Source: DASUME01 sp038257655 (GTDB taxonomy: Bacteria > Myxococcota_A > Polyangia > Polyangiales > DASUME01). Taken from it: 17,348 nt of DNA. Shown here one piece after another: positions 1-6,435 of this stretch. The notes beneath the pieces are model-generated. The model was given only the letters and a program-made list of their open reading frames with translations, had not been told where the DNA came from and made no database searches. Made by a program: the position numbers and the translations under genes. The stretch is taken from NCBI GenBank assembly GCA_038257655.1, contig JBBSJC010000112.1, positions 1-17,348 of the forward strand. Direction: 5' to 3'. Within the stretch, counting starts at the first letter, position 1; each line of letters opens with the position of its first letter.

Positions 1-90
1 CGCGCTGTCGTCTGGGATGCTGCGTCGTCCGGAGGGGGCCTGTTCAAAGATGTGTGCTGTTGGCGTGGGGCCCCAGCGCCTGCGCCCGAC

Positions 91-303
91 CTCGCTTCCC
101 TCGCGGGTCGCGTGGTTGGTTTTGCGGAGGAGAGCGTAGGGTGGCGGTCGTGTGGGGTGAGGGCGTGCGGGGAGTGAGCGCCTGGGTTGGCGTGGTTTTC
201 CTTGCGGGTCGCGTGGGTGGTTTTGCGGAAGGAGACCGCAAGGTTTTTGGTCGTGGTTTCCCTTGCGGGTCGCGTGGGTGGTTTTACGGCAGTAGCCGTA
301 AGG
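91..303. repeat. Three degenerate copies of a hairpin-bearing repeat downstream of clpB
   Basis: Copies begin near 91, 191 and 252. Each carries a core like TTGCGGGTCGCGTGGGTGG followed by TTTT and a hairpin. Copy 2 folds TTGCGG (223-228) with CCGCAA (236-241). Copy 3 folds TTACGGC (284-290) with GCCGTAA (295-301) around the loop AGTA. The G-to-A change in the left arm of copy 3 is matched by C-to-T in the right arm, so pairing is kept. Copy 1 is the most diverged and its hairpin is weak. Copy 3 ends two bases from the clpB stop, so on the minus strand the hairpins sit in the clpB 3' region, but none is followed by a T tract. I see no gene in 1-303; the short frames there simply translate the repeat. 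The repeat is read from the sequence; any function is inference. Confidence 0.75.
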
Positions 304-2880
304 TTAGGTTCGTTTGGCGAAGGTCAGCTTACTGTCGTTTTCTTCTACCTGGATGATGTCGCCGGGGCCGAAGTGTGCGGACAGGATTTCTTGGGCCAGG
401 GGGTTTTCTAAGTACTGCTGGATCGAGCGCTTGAGGGGGCGGGCGCCGAAGGTTGGATCGAAGCCCACATTGGCAAGAAAGTCCTTGGCTGCGTCCGTGA
501 TCTCGAGGCCGATCTCGCGCTTGGCTAGGCGGGCCTTGAAGCGTTGCAGTTGGATATCGACAATCGAGCGCACCTCAGTGAGGTCGAGACGATGGAAGAT
601 GACTGTCTCGTCGAGGCGGTTGAGGAACTCGGGCCGGAACGCTTTGCGTAGCTCGCCCATGACGGCTTCGCGGATTTCGCGATCGTCACCGGCGCCGAGC
701 AGGTGCTGGGAGCCGACATTCGAGGTCAGGATGATCACCGTGTTTTTGAAATCGACGGTGCGGCCTTGGCCATCGGTTAGGCGGCCGTCATCGAGCACTT
801 GCAACAGCACGTTCCAGACGTCGGGGTGCGCCTTTTCGATCTCATCGAACAGAAGCACGCTGTAGGGCCTGCGCCGGACAGGCTCGGTGAGCTGGCCGCC
901 TTCTTCGTAGCCGACGTAGCCCGGCGGGGCGCCGATCAGACGCGCAACGGAGTGCTTCTCCATGTACTCGCTCATATCGAGGCGAATCATGGCCTTTTCT
1001 TCGTCAAACAAGAACTCCGCCAGGGCTTTGGCAAGCTCCGTTTTGCCTACGCCCGTGGGGCCGAGGAATAGAAATGAGCCTATCGGCCTGCCCTCTTCGC
1101 CTAGACCTGCGCGTGAGCGACGCACGGCATTGGCGACGGCGACCACCGCTTGGCGTTGGCCGATTACGCGGGCGCCGAGGCGCTGTTCCATCTCCAGCAG
1201 TTTTTCGCGCTCGCCTTCGAGCATCTTACTGATCGGCACGCCGGTCCACTTGGAGACGACGCGGGCGATGTCTTCGTCGGTGACCTCCTCTTTCAAGTAG
1301 CTTTGCGTCTCTTGCACCGACGCGAGCTGTTGCTGCAAGCCTTCGATCTTTTTCTCAGCCTCAGGGATTTCGCCATAGCGCAGGCGTGCGGCCGTCTCCA
1401 GATCGCTCACGCGCTGGGCGCGCTCCAGATCGAGCCGTAGCTCTTCGACCTGCTCACGGGCCGCGCGCAGCTGTGTGATCATCTCCTTTTCACGCAGCCA
1501 CTGGGCGCGCATGCCGCTCTTTTTTTCGTTCAGCTCCGAAAGGTCGACCTCGAGCTCCGCCAAGCGCTTCTGGCTGGCGCTGTCCTTCTCCTTTTTGAGC
1601 GCCTGACGTTCGATCTCGAGCTGCATCACGCGCCGCTCGACTTGGTCGATTTCCTGCGGCATCGAATCGATTTCCATCTTCATGCGCGAGGCCGCCTCGT
1701 CCACGAGGTCGATGGCCTTGTCTGGCAAAAAGCGATCGGTGATGTAGCGGTGGGAAAGCGTCGCAGCCGCCACGATCGCGGCATCTTGAATGCGAATGCC
1801 GTGATGCACCTCGTAGCGCTCTTTTAGCCCGCGCAAGATCCCGATCGTGTCTTCGACGCTCGGCTCGCCCGCAAACACGGGCTGAAAACGCCGGGCCAAA
1901 GCCGCGTCTTTTTCGATGCGCTTGCGATACTCAGCCAAGGTCGTGGCGCCGATGCAGCGCAGCTCGCCCCGTGCGAGCGCGGGCTTGAGCATGTTGCTTG
2001 CGTCCATCGCGCCTTCGCTCGCGCCTGCGCCGACCAAGGTATGCAGCTCGTCGATAAACAGGATGATGCTGCCTTGCGCATCTTCGACCTCTTTGATCAC
2101 GGCTTTGAGTCGTTCTTCGAACTCGCCGCGATACTTGGCGCCTGCCAACATCGCGCCCAAGTCCAGCGACAATAGCCGCTTATTCTTCAAACCCTCGGGC
2201 ACGTCCCCCGACGCGATGCGATGGCCGAGCCCCTCAACGATCGCCGTTTTGCCAACGCCCGGCTCGCCGATCAACACGGGGTTGTTCTTCGTACGGCGCG
2301 ACAACACCTGCATCACCCGACGGATCTCTTCGTCGCGTCCGATCACGGGATCGATCTTGCCGGCCTTGGCGGCTTTGGTGATGTCGCGGGTGTACTTCTC
2401 GAGCGCCTGGTACTTGCCCTCGGGCTCCTGATCGGTGATGCGCTGCGAGCCGCGCACCTCTTGAATGGCGCTTAGCAACGTGGCCTGCGTGACCCCGTGT
2501 TCTTTCAAGACGCGGGCAAGCTCGTCATCGGAGCCGACGATCGCCAGCAGCACGTGCTCGGCCGAGGTGTATTCATCTTTGAGCTTCTCGGTCTGTGCCC
2601 AAGCGTCGGACATGATGCGCGAAAGCCTGCGCGATAACGCGGGCTCTGCGCCGCCCTGAACCTTGGGCAGCTTGCTTGTCGCGCGCTTCATCACGGCCAG
2701 CACTGCGCGCGGGTCAGCCCCAGCTTTTTGCAGGATCGGCCCCGCCACGCCCTGCTCGAGCGTCAGCAATGCCGATAACAGATGCTCGGGTGACAGCTCT
2801 GGATGTCCAGCCTGCGTGGCCTCTTGCTGGGCCGCCATCAACGCCTCGCGTGTGCTGTTCGTCAGTCGATCCAAACGCAT
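304..2880 (-). CDS. clpB: ATP-dependent chaperone ClpB (Hsp100 disaggregase)
   Basis: This is a full-length 858-aa Hsp100 AAA+ disaggregase. The family forms a cytoplasmic hexamer that pulls polypeptides out of aggregates together with DnaK/DnaJ/GrpE. The Clp N-domain spans about residues 1-145 (start MRLDRLTNSTREAL). AAA-1 has Walker A GEPGVGKT at 205-212 and Walker B IILFIDE. A long Glu/Lys/Arg-rich coiled-coil middle domain, about 400-530, distinguishes ClpB from ClpA or ClpX. AAA-2 has Walker A GPTGVGKT and Walker B SVLLFDEIEKAH. The frame is open a further 27 codons upstream, but the ATG at 2880 gives the normal family length and is preceded on the minus strand by GGGGGAGG (2888-2895), a strong Shine-Dalgarno. 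The gene appears monocistronic, with a sigma-70-like promoter at 2934-2961. No CIRCE operator or clear sigma-32 promoter is visible. Identification is very secure. Confidence 0.98.
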   Translation of the reverse strand: MRLDRLTNSTREALMAAQQEATQAGHPELSPEHLLSALLTLEQGVAGPILQKAGADPRAVLAVMKRATSKLPKVQGGAEPALSRRLSRIMSDAWAQTEKLKDEYTSAEHVLLAIVGSDDELARVLKEHGVTQATLLSAIQEVRGSQRITDQEPEGKYQALEKYTRDITKAAKAGKIDPVIGRDEEIRRVMQVLSRRTKNNPVLIGEPGVGKTAIVEGLGHRIASGDVPEGLKNKRLLSLDLGAMLAGAKYRGEFEERLKAVIKEVEDAQGSIILFIDELHTLVGAGASEGAMDASNMLKPALARGELRCIGATTLAEYRKRIEKDAALARRFQPVFAGEPSVEDTIGILRGLKERYEVHHGIRIQDAAIVAAATLSHRYITDRFLPDKAIDLVDEAASRMKMEIDSMPQEIDQVERRVMQLEIERQALKKEKDSASQKRLAELEVDLSELNEKKSGMRAQWLREKEMITQLRAAREQVEELRLDLERAQRVSDLETAARLRYGEIPEAEKKIEGLQQQLASVQETQSYLKEEVTDEDIARVVSKWTGVPISKMLEGEREKLLEMEQRLGARVIGQRQAVVAVANAVRRSRAGLGEEGRPIGSFLFLGPTGVGKTELAKALAEFLFDEEKAMIRLDMSEYMEKHSVARLIGAPPGYVGYEEGGQLTEPVRRRPYSVLLFDEIEKAHPDVWNVLLQVLDDGRLTDGQGRTVDFKNTVIILTSNVGSQHLLGAGDDREIREAVMGELRKAFRPEFLNRLDETVIFHRLDLTEVRSIVDIQLQRFKARLAKREIGLEITDAAKDFLANVGFDPTFGARPLKRSIQQYLENPLAQEILSAHFGPGDIIQVEENDSKLTFAKRT

Positions 2881-2933
2881 GTTGCGTCCTCCCCCATGTG
2901 CGGCCCAGGCTCGTTCAGCCCAGCGCTCAGTCC

Positions 2934-2961
2934 AACCTAAACATCGGACTTGGCGCGTCAA
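2934..2961 (-). promoter_or_regulatory. Putative sigma-70-type promoter of clpB
   Basis: On the minus strand TTGACG (2956-2961) is followed after 16 bases by TAGGTT (2934-2939). That leaves a leader of about 47 bases before the clpB ATG, with GGGGGAGG well placed in it. The -35 matches the consensus in five of six positions. A tandem 11-mer lies directly upstream of the -35. This is a motif match only. Confidence 0.5.
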
Positions 2962-2982
2962 CGCTTAGACGACGCTTAGACG
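2961..2982. repeat. Tandem duplication of an 11-mer in the clpB/DUF2723 divergent region
   Basis: ACGCTTAGACG occurs twice head to tail (2961-2971 and 2972-2982), abutting the putative clpB -35 hexamer. Two in-phase copies about one helical turn apart could be a regulator binding site, or simply a local duplication. Confidence 0.6.
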
Positions 2983-3028
2983 GCCGATGCTGGTCGCTTG
3001 CCGAGACGTTTCGACCTAAGCTCGCGCG

Positions 3029-4924
3029 GTGCTGAGCAGCCAAGGCAGCGTTTGTGAGTCCGGCGTTTCTTTCATGCCGCCCTTCGCGCCTTGGTCGCTG
3101 ACCTGCCTGGCCGGGCTTGTACCCCTTGCCTACTATTTAGCGACGGCTAGCGCCCATGGCCACTGGCTCGACGCCGGCGAATTCGTGGCCGCTGCGCGCG
3201 GGCTAGGCATCGCCCATCCGCCCGGCCAACCATTGAACGCAATCGTGAGCGCTTTCTTTGCGCGCTTGCCTGTGGGGCCGCTGCCATTTCGCGTGGCCGT
3301 ACAAAGCAGCGTGATGGCGGCGGTCGCTGTCGCGTTCTTGTTTCGTGCCGTGTTCCATACGCTCGTGGGCATCGGTGAGCGCGATACACGGCGCGCGACG
3401 GCGCTGGCCTTGGCGGCGGCCTGGCTTGTGGCAGGTGGCAGCGGGTTTTGGCTGCAGGCGGTGCGCCCGGAGGTCTACGCGCTCGAAGCAGCGCTGAGTG
3501 CGATCGTGCTCGATGCTTTGATTCGCTTTGAGCTCAGCGAGCCCAGCGAAGATTTGCGCCCGCTGTATGTCGCGGCGTTTGTCGAAGGCCTGGGACTTGC
3601 CAATCATCACTTTCTCGCGATCTTACTATTGCCGGTGGCGGCGCCGACCCTGGGGCGGGTGTTTGCTAGACGCGGTTTCATCGCGCTCTTTGGCATGCTC
3701 GTGGCGCCGGTGATCGGTCTTGCCACCTATGCTTACCTTCCGATCCGCGCCGGCCAAGATCCCGCGCTGAACCTGGGCGACCCGAGCACGATCCCGCGGC
3801 TATTCTGGGTGGTGAGCGCCCAAGCATTTCAAAAGAATACCGGCATGGCCGTGCCCCTGAGCTTTGGCGAACGCGTGCTCGATGTCGTGGCCGGATTGCT
3901 CGAGACCTTGGGGCCTGCCCCGCTGTTTTTAGGAGTGATCGGTCTTTATCTGACCTTGCGCATGACGCGCACGCGCCGCTTTGGCACGCTGTGGATGATC
4001 GCGATCGTGATCTGCGTCAGCGCGCGAGCCTGGCTTGGCTTTGTGCGCGGCAATCCGGATGCGCTCGGCTACCTGGCGCTTGCGTTCATGGGCTTTGCCG
4101 CGCTTGCCGCTTGTGCGCTCGCCCTTTCGTTTCAGCTGATCGCGCAGCTTTGGCCCCGCTTACACAGGCCTGCGCGCGCGCTCGCTTACGTTTGCGCGGC
4201 GCTCACCTGCCTGCGCCTAGTGTCCGGCGCCGAGGCGCAAAGTTTGGCACGCTTCTCTGCACCGGATGCGGTCGACGAAATCACGCGGCGCACGTTGCCC
4301 GTACGAGCGATCGTGCTCGCGCACAACCCCGGCACGATTTTTCGGCACTATGGCGCCGAGGCCGAGGAGCACCTGCGCCCGGACGTGACGCTGGTGCCGG
4401 TGCCACTGCTCGATTATCCCGGCATGGTCGATGCGTTGCTCGCGCGCGACCCCGAGCTCAAGCCTTTGCTGCGTGGCTATTTGCTCGATGGCTCATTTTC
4501 CCGCGCAATCTTGCAGTCTCTCGCCGCCGAGCGGCCGCTGCTAATCGAGCTTGACCTGCGCGTAGCACCCGATTTGTTCGATACGCTCGTGCCTGAAGCG
4601 GGCTTTTATCGCGTGCTGCCTGACGGTTTGACGGACGCAGATGAGCGCAGCGCAGCCAAGGCTCAAACCGAAACCTACGCGCGCCTGTACGCCCGACTTG
4701 GCGAGCAGCGACACGAGCCACAGACGCAAAACATCCTTTTGTATCGCCACTACAACGACGCGCTCTACTACGCGCATCTGGGCTACCGCGAAGCTGCGCG
4801 CGGCGCGGTGGCGCTCGGCCTTGAAGCTCAACCCGAAGCGCAAGAGCTCAAGAAAATGCAAGAGGCGCTCGCCGACACGGAGCTCAAAGGCCCGCTCGAT
4901 ATCCGCCCCTTTTTGCTGGAGTAG
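3029..4924 (+). CDS. DUF2723 family multi-spanning membrane protein, probable GT-C-type glycosyltransferase
   Basis: The 631-aa product has the DUF2723 N-terminal signature: a first membrane segment, then GHWLDAGEFVAAARGLGIAHPPGQPL. The DAGE acids and the HPPG turn resemble the first extracytoplasmic loop of GT-C enzymes such as protein O-mannosyltransferases. About ten further hydrophobic segments follow up to roughly residue 410, then a soluble C-terminal domain of about 200 residues rich in charged helices. It is probably an inner-membrane transferase using a lipid-linked sugar; donor and acceptor cannot be read from the sequence. The start is either GTG at 3029, which has TAAGCT (3017-3022) six bases upstream and no Shine-Dalgarno, or ATG at 3074, which would give 616 aa and directly precede the hydrophobic N-terminus. 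mobA follows 8 bases downstream, so the two are probably co-transcribed, although their functions look unrelated. Confidence 0.85.
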   Translation: MLSSQGSVCESGVSFMPPFAPWSLTCLAGLVPLAYYLATASAHGHWLDAGEFVAAARGLGIAHPPGQPLNAIVSAFFARLPVGPLPFRVAVQSSVMAAVAVAFLFRAVFHTLVGIGERDTRRATALALAAAWLVAGGSGFWLQAVRPEVYALEAALSAIVLDALIRFELSEPSEDLRPLYVAAFVEGLGLANHHFLAILLLPVAAPTLGRVFARRGFIALFGMLVAPVIGLATYAYLPIRAGQDPALNLGDPSTIPRLFWVVSAQAFQKNTGMAVPLSFGERVLDVVAGLLETLGPAPLFLGVIGLYLTLRMTRTRRFGTLWMIAIVICVSARAWLGFVRGNPDALGYLALAFMGFAALAACALALSFQLIAQLWPRLHRPARALAYVCAALTCLRLVSGAEAQSLARFSAPDAVDEITRRTLPVRAIVLAHNPGTIFRHYGAEAEEHLRPDVTLVPVPLLDYPGMVDALLARDPELKPLLRGYLLDGSFSRAILQSLAAERPLLIELDLRVAPDLFDTLVPEAGFYRVLPDGLTDADERSAAKAQTETYARLYARLGEQRHEPQTQNILLYRHYNDALYYAHLGYREAARGAVALGLEAQPEAQELKKMQEALADTELKGPLDIRPFLLE

Positions 4925-4932
4925 GCGGTCGA

Positions 4933-5544
4933 ATGGACTCGAGCTGGCTTGCAATCTTCGTAGGCGGTGCTTCTTCGCGCATGGGAGGTCAACCCAAGGG
5001 CCTGCTGATGACCCAGGAGACTTTAGGTACCCAAAACGATCTGGCGCATGCGCAGCCAGTGCCTATCGTCGCGCGCCTGTTGGGCTTGGCCGGTACGCTG
5101 AATCTGACGCCGGTCTTCGTCGGCAAAGCCGATCCTTACTCTTTGCGTTTTCCTGACGTACCTGTGATCGCCGACGACCCAACAGACATCGGTCCGCTCG
5201 GAGGACTTTCGGGCGTGCTCAAGGCCGCCGGTACTTCGCGCGTGATCGCGGTCGCCTGCGACATGCCCCAGGTCACGTCCGAGCTCTTACATCGTTTGCA
5301 GGCGACGGAACCCGAGGCGTCCGTGCTGGCTTCCAAGAACGATCAGGGGCGCTGGGATCCGCTGTGCGCTCGCTACGATCCAATCAGCGTAAGGCCGCTC
5401 CTCACGCAGGCGCTACACGCAGGCGTGCGCTCGTTTCAGCGTCTGTTCGCGACGCTGACGGTCACGGAGCTGCTGCTCAGCGCCGAGGAGCGAGTGCAGC
5501 TGATCGACTGGGACACTCCGGAAGACATCTCGCGCACGTCTTAG
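4933..5544 (+). CDS. mobA: Molybdenum cofactor guanylyltransferase MobA
   Basis: The 203-aa product is a nucleotidyltransferase of the MobA type. The family joins GMP from GTP to molybdopterin, forming the MGD cofactor of DMSO-reductase-family enzymes in the cytoplasm. It has the nucleotide-binding loop VGGASSRMGGQPKG (residues 10-23, with R16 and K22), DIGPLGGLSGVL, ACDMPQV with the metal-binding Asp, the PLCARYD segment and a C-terminal DWDTPEDI. About 15 extra residues (near 28-44) sit between the K22 loop and the next helix. GGAG at 4918-4921, at the end of the preceding gene, serves as ribosome binding site. The gene is convergent with fdhD and the MGD-dependent oxidoreductase, which fits its role of supplying their cofactor. 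The motif order makes it MobA rather than MocA or IspD. Confidence 0.9.
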   Translation: MDSSWLAIFVGGASSRMGGQPKGLLMTQETLGTQNDLAHAQPVPIVARLLGLAGTLNLTPVFVGKADPYSLRFPDVPVIADDPTDIGPLGGLSGVLKAAGTSRVIAVACDMPQVTSELLHRLQATEPEASVLASKNDQGRWDPLCARYDPISVRPLLTQALHAGVRSFQRLFATLTVTELLLSAEERVQLIDWDTPEDISRTS

Positions 5545-5560
5545 ACGCTCAAGACGCTCA
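5543..5560. repeat. Tandem 9-mer at the mobA/fdhD convergent junction
   Basis: AGACGCTCA occurs twice in tandem (5543-5551, 5552-5560), beginning inside the mobA stop codon. The 33-base gap before the fdhD stop has no T-tract terminator. It loosely resembles the tandem 11-mer at 2961-2982, sharing TTAGACG and AGACGCT-like words. Confidence 0.6.
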
Positions 5561-5577
5561 GGCTAGCAGCTAAACAC

Positions 5578-6435
5578 TCAGACTACGCGCTGCGCGTGCG
5601 TGTAGATCGAGAAGCGTTCGCCACGTACAAAGGCGGCCAGCGTCAAGCCCATCGCCTGGGCCGTGTCGATCGCGAGCGAGCTCGGCGCCGAGACGCTGGC
5701 CACGCAAGCAAAGCCCGCGACCGCCGCCTTTTGTACGATTTCAAAGCTTGCCCGCCCGCTGACTGCGAGCAGCACGGCGCCACCGCGTGCTTTGCTGCTC
5801 CGTCTCACGCTCGCGTTGGGTAAAAGCTGGGCGTACAGCAGTTTTCCGACCACTTTGTCGACGGCGTTATGGCGGCCAACGTCTTCAGCGCAGGCGAGCA
5901 CCTTACCTTCTAGGTCGATCGCGCACGCGGCGTGCAGGCCACCGGTACGTTCAAAATGGGGTTGTCCGAGCGCGAGCAGTTGCGGTGCACGGGCGATAAG
6001 TGCGCTCGCGATGGGTTGCGTATCGGACTGTATGCTGCAACGCGCGAGCAGATCCTCGATGCTGTCCCGGCCGCACACGCCACAGGCGCTGCTCGTGACA
6101 AAGCTGCGGCGCGTACGCATCAAACGCTCGTTCGAGATGCGCGTGCCCGGGCCCGGCGTCACTTCGATGCTGTGCCCGTAACGCGGATCGTCGCTGCGCC
6201 CGCAGGCATAGACGCTGCCCACGTCGGCCAAGCTCGTGATGATGCCCTCCGCGAACAAAAAACCCACGGCTAAAAAGCGGTCGTCGCCCGGCGTGCGCAT
6301 GGTGAGCGCGAGCGCGTCACCGGCCACGCGTATTTCGAGCGGCTCTTCGACTACGACATGCTCGAGACGTGAGCTCGGCACGCCAGCGTCGACCGACACC
6401 GCTTCGTAGCTTCGCGTGGCATCGCGCACGCTCAT
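5578..6435 (-). CDS. fdhD: Formate dehydrogenase accessory sulfurtransferase FdhD
   Basis: The 285-aa product belongs to the FdhD family. In E. coli, FdhD takes sulfur from IscS and passes it to the molybdenum of bis-MGD, which is required for formate dehydrogenase activity. The persulfide cysteine pair is present in SSACGVCGRDSIEDL as C118 and C121. Other family segments are EEPLEIRVAG, DDRFLAVGFLFAEGII, GGLHAACAIDLEGKVLACAEDVGRHNAVDKVVG and the late VSGRASFEIVQKA. Its ATG overlaps the stop of the upstream oxidoreductase gene in ATGA (6432-6435), so the two are translationally coupled and this oxidoreductase is the natural client. Length and both cysteines indicate a functional protein. Confidence 0.96.
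   Translation of the reverse strand: MSVRDATRSYEAVSVDAGVPSSRLEHVVVEEPLEIRVAGDALALTMRTPGDDRFLAVGFLFAEGIITSLADVGSVYACGRSDDPRYGHSIEVTPGPGTRISNERLMRTRRSFVTSSACGVCGRDSIEDLLARCSIQSDTQPIASALIARAPQLLALGQPHFERTGGLHAACAIDLEGKVLACAEDVGRHNAVDKVVGKLLYAQLLPNASVRRSSKARGGAVLLAVSGRASFEIVQKAAVAGFACVASVSAPSSLAIDTAQAMGLTLAAFVRGERFSIYTHAQRVV

Noticed and set aside
154..186. Possible G-quadruplex on the plus strand
   Set aside because: Four G runs exist, but the last loop is about 11 bases and the region is simply G-rich; there is no further support.
91..303. Possible CRISPR array
   Set aside because: There are only three copies, with unequal spacing (100 and 61 bases) and sequence drift, and no cas genes.
54..356. 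100-aa plus-strand frame with internal repeats
   Set aside because: The apparent protein repeats are just translations of the DNA repeat, and the frame runs into the clpB 3' end.
2881..2915. Sigma-32 heat-shock promoter before clpB
   Set aside because: A CTGAAC followed by a CACATGG-like word is present but matches the consensus poorly; the TTGACG/TAGGTT pair fits better.
5585..5597. ACGCG-CTG-CGCGT hairpin as a mobA terminator
   Set aside because: It lies in the last codons of fdhD, is short, and has no T tract.
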